A stretch of 64,000 nucleotides of DNA from Haloechinothrix sp033042135 (lineage in GTDB: Bacteria; Actinomycetota; Actinomycetes; Mycobacteriales; Pseudonocardiaceae). Position numbers and translations under genes: made by a program. Positions 9,480-18,206 of the stretch are shown here, one piece after another. The DNA lies in assembly GCF_033042135.1 (NCBI RefSeq), contig NZ_WBXM01000013.1, positions 62,001-126,000 on the forward strand. The letters run 5' to 3'. Each line of letters opens with the position of its first letter. Position 1 is the first letter of the stretch. Under the pieces are notes generated by a model. The model had not been told where the DNA came from and searched no databases. It worked only from the letters and a program-made list of their open reading frames with translations.

Positions 9480-11114
9480 GTGGATCTCGTTGATTTTCCC
9501 GTGATTGCGGCGGTGCTGGCCATCGCCGCGGCGGCGGGCCTCGTGGCGACCTGGCTCCGGCAACCGTTGATCGTGGCATTCATCGGTGTCGGGATCCTGG
9601 TCGGCCCGGTGGGGCTCGGCTGGGTGACCGGGGGGTATGTCGTCGAGTTGCTGGCTCACCTTGGTATAGCGGTCCTGCTGTTCCTAGTGGGCTTGCGGCT
9701 GGATCTGCGGTTGATCCGCACGACGGGTCCTGTAGCGCTGGCGACTGGCCTCGGCCAGGTGGCGTTCACCTCGATCATCGGTTTCGGTATCGCGCTCGCG
9801 CTGGGTATGGACACCGTCACCGCGATGTACGTCGCCGTGGCGTTGACCTTCTCCTCGACCATCATCATCGTCAAGTTGCTGTCCGACAAGCGCGAGCTGG
9901 AGCAGCCACACGGTCGCATCGCGGTGGGATTCCTCATCGTGCAGGACATCGTGGTCGTTCTGGTGATGATCGCGCTGACCGCCTTCGGGCAAGAAACGGA
10001 CGGTCACCTGGGCGCGAACATCGCGATCGTGCTTGCGAAAGGCGCCGCCCTGCTTGCCGGTATCGCACTGCTCGCCCGGTACGTGTTGCCTCCTGTGCTG
10101 CATTACATCGCGCGTTCCCAGGAACTGCTCGTGCTGTTCGGCATGGCTTACGCGGTGGCGGTGGCGGCCGTCAGCGACTGGCTCGGCTTCAGCTCCGAGG
10201 TAGGTGCGTTCCTGGCAGGTGTGTCGCTGGCGTCGACGCCCTTCCGGGACGCGCTCGGCGCCCGGTTGGTGAGCCTGCGTGACTTCCTGTTGCTGTTCTT
10301 CTTCTTGCAGCTCGGCGCGCAGCTGGAGTTCACCGACGCGATGCGACAGGTGAACGAGGCCATCGTGTTCTCGGTTTTCGTGCTGGTCGGCAATCCGCTG
10401 ATCGTGATCATGATCATGGCCGCGATGCGGTATCCCGTCCGGATCGGCTTCCTCGCGGGGCTCACCGTGGCGCAGATCTCCGAGTTCTCGCTGATCCTCG
10501 CCGCGCTCGGGCTCAGCTTGGGGCACATCACCAACGAAACGGTCAGCCTGATCACCGTCGTCGGCCTGATCACCATCGGCGGTTCCACCTACCTGATCCT
10601 GTACTCCCACCGGGTGTACGAGCGCGTCAAGCGCTGGCTCGTGGTCTTCGACCGGTCCACCACGCGCACGGTGGATCTCGGTGAGCGGGAACAGGACACC
10701 GACGTGATCGTCTACGGTCTCGGCCGGTTCGGCGGGAACCTGGCGGCCCGGCTCGGAGAGGCTGGCTACCGGGTGGTGGCGGTGGACTACGACCCGCAAC
10801 GGGTGACGGGCGACGGGCGAACCGGGGTGACGGCGGTGTTCGGCAGTGCGGAGGACCTGGACTTCCTGGAGTCGTTGCCGCTCGGCGTCACACGCTGTGT
10901 CGTCAGCACCGTGCCGCTACCGGAGACGAACCTGACCTTGCTGCACGCGCTGCGCCATCATGGCTATGGCGGACCGGTTCTGCTGACCGCGCATACAGCG
11001 GCCGACGCGGCACTGCTGCGGCACGCAGGCGCCGACGACGTTCTCGAACCCTTCGCCTTCGCGGCCGAGGCCACCGTACGGCGTATCGCCGGAGAGCGAG
11101 GGAGAGGGAGCTGA
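9480..11114 (+). CDS. cation:proton antiporter, CPA2 family, with RCK/TrkA-N domain
   Basis: A 544-residue KefB/RosB-like antiporter. About twelve hydrophobic segments fill residues 5-380, and a cytosolic TrkA-N Rossmann domain begins at VIVYGLGRFGGNLAARL (about 420) and binds NAD(H) in relatives. The TrkA-C ligand domain is missing, so the protein is shorter than KefB. The start is GTG 9480. Likely role: K+ or Na+ efflux coupled to proton entry during stress. A hairpin follows directly after the stop (11117-11151), so transcription of the cluster probably ends here. Confidence 0.9.
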   Translation: MDLVDFPVIAAVLAIAAAAGLVATWLRQPLIVAFIGVGILVGPVGLGWVTGGYVVELLAHLGIAVLLFLVGLRLDLRLIRTTGPVALATGLGQVAFTSIIGFGIALALGMDTVTAMYVAVALTFSSTIIIVKLLSDKRELEQPHGRIAVGFLIVQDIVVVLVMIALTAFGQETDGHLGANIAIVLAKGAALLAGIALLARYVLPPVLHYIARSQELLVLFGMAYAVAVAAVSDWLGFSSEVGAFLAGVSLASTPFRDALGARLVSLRDFLLLFFFLQLGAQLEFTDAMRQVNEAIVFSVFVLVGNPLIVIMIMAAMRYPVRIGFLAGLTVAQISEFSLILAALGLSLGHITNETVSLITVVGLITIGGSTYLILYSHRVYERVKRWLVVFDRSTTRTVDLGEREQDTDVIVYGLGRFGGNLAARLGEAGYRVVAVDYDPQRVTGDGRTGVTAVFGSAEDLDFLESLPLGVTRCVVSTVPLPETNLTLLHALRHHGYGGPVLLTAHTAADAALLRHAGADDVLEPFAFAAEATVRRIAGERGRGS

Positions 11115-11116
11115 AT

Positions 11117-11151
11117 GTGACGTTCGGTGCCGTAGACGGAACGAGCGTCAC
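11117..11151. repeat. imperfect hairpin, possible terminator or dispersed repeat
   Basis: GTGACGTTCGGTGCCGT (11117-11133) is mirrored by ACGGAACGAGCGTCAC (11136-11151) with a two-base loop and two bulges. It begins two bases after the antiporter stop. There is no T-run, so it would be a non-canonical terminator; the GTGACGTTCGG/CGTCACGTTC core also looks like an interspersed palindromic element. Confidence 0.5.
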
Positions 11152-11390
11152 GTTCAGCGTCCCAACAGTACACCGCGCGGGTCGCGATGCTTATCAGGAG
11201 CGGTGGCCGAGGGCGGCCGGGCACGGCGATGCCTGCGTTGGGAGTGCGGGTGTCGCCGTCGGATCACCTGATCGGGCAGGGTGCCCGCCCGGCGAGTGGG
11301 AACCGGGATGACGCGCGGTTCATAGTGGGGGCCGGAGGCCACGCCCGGCCCGGATACCGGGACTCGACATCGCTGGAAGGACGAACTGGC

Positions 11391-11795
11391 ATGAATGGAA
11401 CGACCATCACGACCCGGCGGCTGACCGGGCTCTACGGGTTGCTGCGCATCATCGTTGGTGTCTTCGCCCTGATAGCGCCGAACCGCCTGACCACCCTGTG
11501 GGTGGGTCGTATCCGCCCACGAGAGGCGAGCGTGGTGCTCGGCAGGGCGCTCGGCGCGCGGGATGTCGCGATTGGTGCGGGGACGCTGGCCAGCTCACTG
11601 AGCGACCGCCCGGTGTCGAGCTGGATCGTGGCGGGCGGGTCGGCCGACGCGGTCGACGCGCTGGTCACGGCCACTGCGTGGCGGCGGTTGCCACGCAAGC
11701 GGCGCGTGCTGGTACTGCTCGCGGCGGGCGGCGGCACCGCGGCCGCCGGGATGCTGCTGCCGCTGGTGGAACGCACCGAGGGCACCCGGCGCTGA
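11391..11795 (+). CDS. small membrane protein of unknown function
   Basis: A 134-residue protein from ATG 11391 with GGAAGGAC upstream; the frame is open to 11187, but that part has no ribosome site and looks non-coding. Hydrophobic stretches lie at about residues 15-30 (LLRIIVGVFALIAP), 60-80 and 108-125, with GRALGARDVAIGAG between. The pattern resembles small DUF4267-like membrane proteins. It is separated from the antiporter by about 275 bases holding only the hairpin described. Role unknown. Confidence 0.7.
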   Translation: MNGTTITTRRLTGLYGLLRIIVGVFALIAPNRLTTLWVGRIRPREASVVLGRALGARDVAIGAGTLASSLSDRPVSSWIVAGGSADAVDALVTATAWRRLPRKRRVLVLLAAGGGTAAAGMLLPLVERTEGTRR

Positions 11796-11859
11796 GCCCA
11801 CCCGGGCGACGACCATCGTGGCCGACGACCACAGTGGCTGGTGCTGTCGTGACGCGCGC

Positions 11860-13188
11860 TCACTCGGCGGCGGCCCGGGCCTCGCGGATCCGCCGGGTGT
11901 TGATCCGGGGAGCGGCGTAGATCAGCAGGATCACGTAGACGGTCGCCGCGAGCAAGAACGGTGCCCGCAGTGCCCATTCGCGCGCCACGAGCAGCTCGCC
12001 CGTGGTGACCACGACGCCACCGAGCAGGCTGCCGATCGAGATCATGCCCCAGCCGAAGAACCGGTACACCGAGTTCACCCGGCCAAGCAGGTGGTCCGGC
12101 ACGATGGTCTGCCGCAGTGACACGGTCACCACGTTCCACTGCACCACAAGGAAGCCGATCACGACGAGCATCGACCACGCGAGCATCGCCACCGGGACCA
12201 GGCCGATCATGGCCAGCGCGAGCCCCAGCCCGGTGATGGACGTCAGCAGCGCCGTACCCGGTCCGATCCGTGAGCTGACCCGATCGGCCAGCAGCGAGCC
12301 CGCGAGCCCACCGACGGCGGTGCCGGTAAGCACCAAGCCAAATCCGGCGGCGTCCAGCACGAGTATCTCCTGGGCGAACAGCACGAAGATGGCCGTGGCC
12401 ATCATGCTCATGCCGTTCATCACTCCGAGAAGCAGCGCCAGGGTACGCAGCAGCTGGTGGCGCCATAACCAGCGAACCCCCTCGGCGATCTCGGCGCGCC
12501 AGGCGATGCGCCCGCTGGGCGCCTGCGCGTGCGGCGCGAAGGACCCGATGAGCGCGAAGGCCAGGCCAGCGGCCAGCGCGAAGGTGCCGACGTTGACGAC
12601 GAACGGCAGCGCCAGCGCCGTGGCCAGCAGCAGGCCCGCTAGGGGAGGACCGACCAGCTGGTTCATGACGAGCTCGGCACCCCACATCCTGCCGTTGGCA
12701 CGTTCCAGCCGTTCCTTCGGCACGATCGAGGGCATGAGCGTCTGCGCGGCATTGTCACGCAACACCTCGCCCAGCCCGATCAGCAGCGCGGTGGTGTACA
12801 GCAGGGCCAGCAGCAGCGCCTGGTGTCCGGGCGGCTCGGCGGTGCCCGCCGCCAGCGCCTCCGGATCGGCCATCGCGGCCTGGTTGGCGAGCACGACGAG
12901 CGCGAAGCCGGCCATCACCAGCCCGGCCGCGACATCGGTCCAGGCGATGAGCTTGCGTCGGTCCACTCGGTCGGTGATCACCCCGGCTGGCAGCGCGAAC
13001 AGCAGCCAGGGCAGCCGGACGGTGAGGGTGGCCGTCGCGATCAGCAGCGGGTCCCTGGTGATCGCCGAGGCCAGCCATGGGATCGCCACGATGCGCAGGC
13101 CGTCACCGAGGTTGGAGAAGGCATGTGCCGCCAACAGCTTCCAGTAGTTCGCCCCCAGTGCCCGCCTCGCGGGCGCCTGCGCCGTCAC
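11860..13188 (-). CDS. MFS transporter, drug-efflux type
   Basis: A 442-residue major facilitator protein with twelve hydrophobic segments. The N-terminal half carries ANYWKLLAAHAFSNLGDGLR and the loop-2/3 motif GVITDRVDRRKL, as in the enterobactin/macrolide exporter branch (EntS/MefA-like). I choose GTG 13188, whose codon overlaps the TGA of the upstream ArsR gene (GTGA), so translation is coupled; the longer frame to 13809 runs over the regulator. It is probably repressed by that regulator and induced by the compound it exports. Substrate unknown. Confidence 0.88.
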   Translation of the reverse strand: MTAQAPARRALGANYWKLLAAHAFSNLGDGLRIVAIPWLASAITRDPLLIATATLTVRLPWLLFALPAGVITDRVDRRKLIAWTDVAAGLVMAGFALVVLANQAAMADPEALAAGTAEPPGHQALLLALLYTTALLIGLGEVLRDNAAQTLMPSIVPKERLERANGRMWGAELVMNQLVGPPLAGLLLATALALPFVVNVGTFALAAGLAFALIGSFAPHAQAPSGRIAWRAEIAEGVRWLWRHQLLRTLALLLGVMNGMSMMATAIFVLFAQEILVLDAAGFGLVLTGTAVGGLAGSLLADRVSSRIGPGTALLTSITGLGLALAMIGLVPVAMLAWSMLVVIGFLVVQWNVVTVSLRQTIVPDHLLGRVNSVYRFFGWGMISIGSLLGGVVVTTGELLVAREWALRAPFLLAATVYVILLIYAAPRINTRRIREARAAAE

Positions 13189-13781
13189 TCCTGCTCCCGG
13201 TTCTCGGTGTCGGGCAGGCTCTGCCGCCGTGTCGGGTACAGCCCGATCAGCAGACCGAAGGTGACATCGCCGCCCCGGGGTTCCCGGACGAACTCGTCGA
13301 CCAGCGCGTGCAGCCGCTGCTTCCACTGTTCGGCGCGCTCGGCCGGGATCCGCACGTGTCGTAGGCCTACGGTCTGTGGCAGTTCGGAGTCCGCGGACAC
13401 GTCCGCGATCTCGTGCGCGGCCAGCGAGATGGTGCGCTGCGGCTGGTTCACCGCCTCGCCGACGCGGTTGAACAGGAACACTCGCGCGGTACGGCCGTAG
13501 TACTTCGCGTCGATCGCGCGGACCCGTTCGGTGCGTACCACCCGCACCAGACCGGCTTCGGCGAGGATCTTCAGGTGATGGCCGACGGTTCCCTTCGGCT
13601 TGTCCAGGGCCTCGGCTAGATCCGAGGTCGTGGCGGCCCGTTCCAGGAGCAGGTTGACGATCTCGGCGCGGGTGTCGTGGAACAGCGCCCGGTATTGCTG
13701 ATGACTGGTCAGCTCCAGCTCGTCGTCCAGCTCGTAGTCGGGAACCTGGAAGCGGTCGGAGGGTTCCGTTTGGTCGGCCAT
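13185..13781 (-). CDS. ArsR-family winged-helix repressor
   Basis: A 198-residue regulator. An ArsR/SmtB-type winged helix fills about residues 27-110 (ALFHDTRAEIVNLLLE, then the recognition helix in KPKGTVGHHLKILAEAGLV). The usual metal-binding CVC of metalloregulators is absent, and a C-terminal helical extension (about 115-190) suggests an organic ligand or protein-protein role. It is the first gene of an operon with the MFS exporter. A palindromic operator covers its promoter, so autoregulation is very likely. Confidence 0.88.
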   Translation of the reverse strand: MADQTEPSDRFQVPDYELDDELELTSHQQYRALFHDTRAEIVNLLLERAATTSDLAEALDKPKGTVGHHLKILAEAGLVRVVRTERVRAIDAKYYGRTARVFLFNRVGEAVNQPQRTISLAAHEIADVSADSELPQTVGLRHVRIPAERAEQWKQRLHALVDEFVREPRGGDVTFGLLIGLYPTRRQSLPDTENREQE

Positions 13782-13816
13782 GACAGAATGGTCGGCAGAT
13801 GCCGACCATTTGTCAA
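13782..13816 (-). promoter_or_regulatory. ArsR-MFS promoter with palindromic operator, probably leaderless
   Basis: On the minus strand TTGACA (13816-13811) is followed by a 17-base spacer and GACCAT, six bases before the ATG at 13781, which predicts transcription starting at or next to the start codon. A perfect inverted repeat with 11-base arms AATGGTCGGCA (13787-13797) and its complement (13800-13810) spans the spacer and -10 region; a bound repressor would block polymerase. Confidence 0.75.
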
Positions 13817-13859
13817 GCGGGTGCGCCGGTTCCGCGGCGGTCTTCCGGCGGGTTCGGTC

Positions 13860-14666
13860 TCAGCGCAGCTGCACCAGCAGCGGGCCGATGCCGTCGGTGC
13901 TGCCTGCGGCGGGGGTGAGGCTTAGCGGGGTGCAGACGAGACCGAGGCGCGACGCGGCGACGGTCACGGTGCTCAGTATCTCCCCTGCGCGCAGGCTGGC
14001 TCGATGGCCGCCGGTCGCGGTCAGCAGGCGGAACCAGCGGGGCGGCCCTGGTGGCTGGTCGTAGTCCGGGATACGGGGCAGCGGGATCGCGGGAATCTCG
14101 CCCGTGGGCCGGTGGTGCCCATCGACCGGTTGCGAGGGCGGCGCGGCAGGGATCAGCTCGGCGCCCGCAGCGTCCGCCCGCTCGCGCAGCGTGCTGACCT
14201 GCCGGTGCGAGATCGTGCGGCCCGGTGGCGCCGGGTCCTGGTGTCGGTTCAGTGCCGCCGCTGCGGCGATGTCTTCATCGCACGGGGTGCTTGGCCGGAT
14301 CTCCAGCCGTGCGACCTGGCCGGAACGTTCGCTGGGAACGCGGTGAACGGTGGTCGCCCAGCCGAAGGCCGCCAGCGCGACCCGCAGGTGACCGAGGGCC
14401 GCCCCGCAACTGAGCAGCACTTCGTGATCGAGCGCGGCGATGCCGTGCAGCGGACGGTTGATCAGCAGGTGCAGCGCACCGGACGCGAGGTGCCACCGCC
14501 ACGGACGTTCGTGTCGCACGGACGGCGCGCGCATCGCGAGCACCACGGCACCGTCGACAGTGGACCGGCTCGGTAGCGGCGCGGTGTCCCTGGTGAATAT
14601 CGACGGTGGTACGCGATACGCAGCCGGTAGTACGGTCTCCGAAGAAATCTCGGTCCGAACCGTCAT
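13860..14666 (-). CDS. Acg-like nitroreductase-family protein
   Basis: A 268-residue protein similar to the Acg family (Rv2032, a DosR-regulon protein with two degenerate nitroreductase halves and bound FMN). Typical features are RPWRWHLASGALHLLIN near the N-terminus, SCGAALGHLRVALAAFGW in the middle, and a C-terminal half with RWFRLLTATGGHRASLRAGE. It is shorter than the usual 320-330 residues, missing mainly the C-terminal end. GGAGGGG upstream of ATG 14666 supports the start. Acg proteins may sequester flavin or act on stress signals. The link to the Usp/ATPase cluster is contextual. Confidence 0.75.
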   Translation of the reverse strand: MTVRTEISSETVLPAAYRVPPSIFTRDTAPLPSRSTVDGAVVLAMRAPSVRHERPWRWHLASGALHLLINRPLHGIAALDHEVLLSCGAALGHLRVALAAFGWATTVHRVPSERSGQVARLEIRPSTPCDEDIAAAAALNRHQDPAPPGRTISHRQVSTLRERADAAGAELIPAAPPSQPVDGHHRPTGEIPAIPLPRIPDYDQPPGPPRWFRLLTATGGHRASLRAGEILSTVTVAASRLGLVCTPLSLTPAAGSTDGIGPLLVQLR

Positions 14667-14715
14667 GGCACCCCTCCAACTTCCCGCCACCGATCACATC
14701 ACGGCGTGCGGCACG

Positions 14716-14729
14716 GGGACAGCGGTCGT
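14716..14729. promoter_or_regulatory. weak candidate DosR-like box upstream of acg-like gene
   Basis: GGGAC-AGCG-GTCGT has the 5-4-5 layout with a full left arm and three of five matches in the right arm, about 50 bases upstream of the Acg-like start. Weak on its own; noted because Acg genes are classic DosR targets. Confidence 0.2.
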
Positions 14730-14809
14730 GCCACGATCCGTACAGAGGTGTATTCATCCCGTGATCCGACGGTATCCACACCGCTGGCTACCGGCCGGGC
14801 AATCCGATC

Positions 14810-15883
14810 TCAGCTCGTGGTCAGCTCGGCGCCGGGCTCGGGGAGCTCGACCCAGGTGGTGCCGGGTGCGAGCTCGAGCTCCTCGTCGTCGGTGCGTAGC
14901 TCGAACGGTTCGTTCTCGCCACCCTTCGACCAGCTACCGGTTACCGCCGCACCGCCCGACAGTGCCAGGAAGGTGCCTTCGGAGTCGACCAGATCGAGGA
15001 TCGGCACCGGCTGCCCACCACCGTCGCCGATCTTGCCGGTTTCCGAACCCACCTGGATGACCACCACGTTGGTAGCGCTGACCTGCGTGTCATCAACCAG
15101 CACGTGCGGTCCCCACGGTTGCTCGCGCAGGTAACGCTCGCTGTCGGCGTCGTAGGTCCAGCGCACCGGCCAGTTCGGACCGTAGGACAGCCGTACGTCG
15201 CTGCCAGCCTCACCGGCCCGTTCCGCCGAACTGGACTCGCCCTCACCCGCGTAGGCGAAGTACGGCTCCGGCGGGTCGGTACGGTCCGACAGAGCCAGTA
15301 GCTCGCTGGGATGCGCGAAGACGTGATCGGGCTGTGGCCGGTTGCCGTCGACGGTGTAGGCGCCGGTGCCGGTCACCCGCAGGCTGCCGAGGTCCTCCAG
15401 GTCGGTCGCGCCGTAGACGTAGTCGAGGATCCACTCGGAGGACATGGTGTTGCCGAACACCCCGGCGATGGGCCCGAGCAGCGGCGCGTCGGCGGGCCGT
15501 ACGGAGCGAACCGGGCCGACCTCGCCCGGCGGGTCGTCGCCCGTGAGCTGGGAGTGGAACACCGCGGTCAGCCGGGTGTAGTTCACGCCGATGGGCTGGG
15601 CGAACACGATGTCGGCCCGGTCGAGGCCCGCCTGCGGGTGGGCCTCCTCCACGTCGGAGACCTTGATCGCCACGGCGGGGTGGTCGAGTTCGTCCGGGTC
15701 GTCGAGCGGCAGCCCGGTCAGCGGCGCACGTGGCGGCTCCGGCTCGTCGTTGGGTTCTTCGATGGCGGGTTCGGTGGGCTGCTCTTCGTCGCCCAACCAG
15801 GCGACGAGGCCGATCAGCACCGCCCCACCGACCGCGACGACCAGCACAGCGGCGACCGCGCCGATGATGCGGCTGCGAACCAT
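14810..15883 (-). CDS. DUF3048 (YerB-like) membrane-anchored protein
   Basis: A 357-residue protein with an N-terminal membrane anchor (about residues 6-30, no lipobox cysteine), a Pro/Glu-rich linker, then the two parts of DUF3048: PLTGLPLDDPDELDHPAVAIKV followed by HPQAGLDRADIVFAQPIGVNYTRL, and VGPVRSVRPADAPLLGPI. Relatives such as B. subtilis YerB are extracytoplasmic lipoproteins of unknown function near purine or DNA-repair genes. Here it is flanked by unrelated genes, all on the minus strand. Confidence 0.88.
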   Translation of the reverse strand: MVRSRIIGAVAAVLVVAVGGAVLIGLVAWLGDEEQPTEPAIEEPNDEPEPPRAPLTGLPLDDPDELDHPAVAIKVSDVEEAHPQAGLDRADIVFAQPIGVNYTRLTAVFHSQLTGDDPPGEVGPVRSVRPADAPLLGPIAGVFGNTMSSEWILDYVYGATDLEDLGSLRVTGTGAYTVDGNRPQPDHVFAHPSELLALSDRTDPPEPYFAYAGEGESSSAERAGEAGSDVRLSYGPNWPVRWTYDADSERYLREQPWGPHVLVDDTQVSATNVVVIQVGSETGKIGDGGGQPVPILDLVDSEGTFLALSGGAAVTGSWSKGGENEPFELRTDDEELELAPGTTWVELPEPGAELTTS

Positions 15884-15993
15884 ATCCTCACCTTACGTGG
15901 TAGCGGACCAGCCTGATCGTAGCGCCAGGGTGCCTCGCGCGCTCGCGCGCCCGGTCTCGCAGTCAGCCATGGTCCGCAGCCGTCACCCTCGGG

Positions 15994-17247
15994 TCAGAAG
16001 GTTCCGCAGTTCCCGATGTGTGGCATGCCGGAGAACCGCTCCTCCAGCCACATGGCGGCCTTGGTTGACGCCTCCGGCACCGCACCGACGTGTGTCGCCG
16101 AGGTCAACGTCCGGAACCGGACGCTGGCGCCGAGGTCGCACCAGTCCCTGGCCATCTGCCTGCCCTGCTCGTACGGCACGATGTCGTCGGCCCGCGAGTG
16201 GAGCACCAGGGTGGGCACCTCGGGCTTGATCGTGCCGAGCTGGTTCTCGAGCACCCGAGTGCGGTATGGCTCCTCGTCGAGGAAGTCGCTGATCGGTCTG
16301 CCGTCTTCGGTCAGATCCTCGGAACGGGTGAAGGCGTGCTTGGGCACGGTCTCCTCCACGCATTCCTGCCGGACCTCCTCGGCGAGTTCCCGGCCCTTCT
16401 CGTTGAGCAGCTCCATGATCTCCAACTCGGGGTAGGCCTCGTTGAAGCCCAGCACGGCGTAGCCGACCAGGCCTGCGGCGTGGCTGCCGTCGAGGAAGCG
16501 TGCCACTTCGGCCAGGTCGGCGGGAGGAGCACCGGCGTAGCTGCCGCGCAGATCCAGCTCGGGCGCGTAGGTCGAGGCCAGCTCACCGGCGGCCGCCGAC
16601 GCGCCACCGCCCTGCGAGTACCCGACCGTGGCCACCGGGCCGGCGTCGGGCAGCCCGGCCTCCGGCAACCGCTGCGCGGCGCGGATGACGTCGAGCGTCG
16701 CGTTGCCCTGCGCCTGCCTGATCGTGTACGTGTGATCATCTGGTGTGCCCAGGTTCTGGTAATCGGTCACGGCCACGCCGTAGCCCCGTTCCAGCAGTGC
16801 CTGGATGAAGGGGAGCTCGTAGGTGGTGCCGTCGTCGATACGGCGGGATGGGGCGCAGTCGTCGCCCATACCGTGCGTGCCGGGAGCGAGCCCGACGACC
16901 GGGCGGTCACCGAGCCCGAACCAGGGACCGGTCGGGGTGAGTACCGCCCCGGTGACCGCCATCGCCTCGCCGTGGGTGTCGGTGCTCAGGTACATGACGC
17001 GGTGCGCGTCGGCTGACCACGGCGTGTCGAAACCGATCGACATCTCCTCGTGCCGGATCACATCGCCCGGTTCGCCCTCGGGCAGGGGATCGGGCGGCTG
17101 GTAGAAAGACTGGTCGGCGGCTTCGACGCCGTCGTCGGCGGTGGCCTGCGGCGGGCCGGTGCCTGCGGCCACGGCCATCGTGGCGGTGGCCGCGGTCGCG
17201 GCGACCGCGAGCGCGATGCCTCGTCGTGCGATGTGGTACATGGGCAC
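15994..17247 (-). CDS. secreted lipase (LIP family alpha/beta hydrolase)
   Basis: A 417-residue secreted lipase. A signal peptide (about residues 1-37, ending ATA/D) is followed by the LIP-family fold seen in Candida lipase A-like and actinobacterial secretory lipases. The nucleophile is Ser211 in GYSQGG, Asp354 or Asp355 lies in SRADDIVP, and His386 in SATHVGA. Ends with paired cysteines (DWC, GNC) typical of an exported enzyme. The RBS upstream of ATG 17247 is GGAGGAG. A decayed copy of the C-terminus lies at 19105-19315, showing an old duplication or import. Confidence 0.9.
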   Translation of the reverse strand: MPMYHIARRGIALAVAATAATATMAVAAGTGPPQATADDGVEAADQSFYQPPDPLPEGEPGDVIRHEEMSIGFDTPWSADAHRVMYLSTDTHGEAMAVTGAVLTPTGPWFGLGDRPVVGLAPGTHGMGDDCAPSRRIDDGTTYELPFIQALLERGYGVAVTDYQNLGTPDDHTYTIRQAQGNATLDVIRAAQRLPEAGLPDAGPVATVGYSQGGGASAAAGELASTYAPELDLRGSYAGAPPADLAEVARFLDGSHAAGLVGYAVLGFNEAYPELEIMELLNEKGRELAEEVRQECVEETVPKHAFTRSEDLTEDGRPISDFLDEEPYRTRVLENQLGTIKPEVPTLVLHSRADDIVPYEQGRQMARDWCDLGASVRFRTLTSATHVGAVPEASTKAAMWLEERFSGMPHIGNCGTF

Positions 17248-17343
17248 TCCTCCTGCGGGATGGATCGGACAGGGTGTGCCGGGACCAACGACGTTCGTTT
17301 CGGCAGGTCACCGGCACCGTGTGCCGGTCGCCGGTTCTTGTCG

Positions 17344-17409
17344 TCGCGTGATGAGTATCGAGCGGGACATGCTCGGGTGCTGCGCACAACTCGCTCATCA
17401 TCGCGTCAC
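17344..17409 (-). terminator. stem-loop after the TIGR02206 gene
   Basis: Downstream of the stop at 17420 the minus strand can fold GACGCGATGATGAG against CTCATCACGCGAC (11 pairs, one bulge), with a second small hairpin (CGAGC/GCTCG) inside. It fits a terminator between the membrane protein and lipase genes, but no T-run follows. Confidence 0.4.
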
Positions 17410-17419
17410 AGGACGGGAT

Positions 17420-18169
17420 TCATCGTGTAGGTGGGGATCCGGTGACGCGGTGCTTCGCCGAACGCGTCCACGGCCAGGTCATCAGCGCCCACGCGCCGAG
17501 CACCAGCGCGGCGACCGGCAGCAGGTACCACGGCCACGGGCCGAGCACATCCAGCAACGAGGGGGTATCGGGTTTGCGGTTGAGGAAGCCGTAGTTGGTT
17601 CCCGCGAAGCTGTTGAAGGTGAAGGTGACCACCGCCCAGGTCACCGTGGCCGCCACGGCGATACGGTAGCTCCGCCAGTCGGGCCGTAGCCGCAACCCCC
17701 AGGTGAGGTAGATGGCGGCCCAGATCACCAGCAGGTGAATACCCCAGAAGGCCAGGAAACCGATATGGGGGAAGTCCGGCCCGGTCAGCACCGGTGAGAG
17801 GAGCGCCTGCACGCTCAACGTCAGGCACCAGAAGTACGTCAGCGAGAAGGCCCAGTGCCGGTGTGTCCACAGCGCGTAGGCCGACACCAGGCTGGCGAGG
17901 TCGGACAGGTGCAGCGGCATCGAGCGGTCGAGGCTCGGTGGCACCAGCGAATAGAGCCAGATCGCCAGGTACAGCACCAGGATCACCACGGCGAAGGTGC
18001 GGCTGAAGCGCCGCGCCTCGGCCGCGTCGGCGTGCCCGCGCCCCACCCGGACCAGCAGCAGCGCCACCACGGCGAACACGACCAGCACCACCCAGTGCGA
18101 CAGCCCGTAGGCGGTGAACTGGCGGTCCGGGGTGAGGATGTCCACGACCTTGACTGTAACCGGCGGCAC
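17420..18169 (-). CDS. TIGR02206 family integral membrane protein
   Basis: A membrane protein of up to 249 residues (an alternative GTG start at 18145 gives 241) with six to seven hydrophobic segments and the TIGR02206/YwaF signatures: LPLHLSD-like MPLHLSDLASLVSAYAL, LTGPDFPHIGFLAFWGIHLLVIWAAIYLTWGL and FNSFAGTNYGFLNRKPDTPSLLD. The family is widespread in Gram-positives and of unknown function. No clear operon partner. Confidence 0.88.
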   Translation of the reverse strand: MPPVTVKVVDILTPDRQFTAYGLSHWVVLVVFAVVALLLVRVGRGHADAAEARRFSRTFAVVILVLYLAIWLYSLVPPSLDRSMPLHLSDLASLVSAYALWTHRHWAFSLTYFWCLTLSVQALLSPVLTGPDFPHIGFLAFWGIHLLVIWAAIYLTWGLRLRPDWRSYRIAVAATVTWAVVTFTFNSFAGTNYGFLNRKPDTPSLLDVLGPWPWYLLPVAALVLGAWALMTWPWTRSAKHRVTGSPPTR

Positions 18170-18206
18170 CCGGGGCGGGGTTACTCCACGCTACGCCGAT
18201 CGTTGG

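Noticed and set aside
13189..13809. N-terminal extension of the MFS gene
   Set aside because: It overlaps the ArsR gene in another frame and contains no transmembrane or family sequence; the GTGA overlap gives a natural start.
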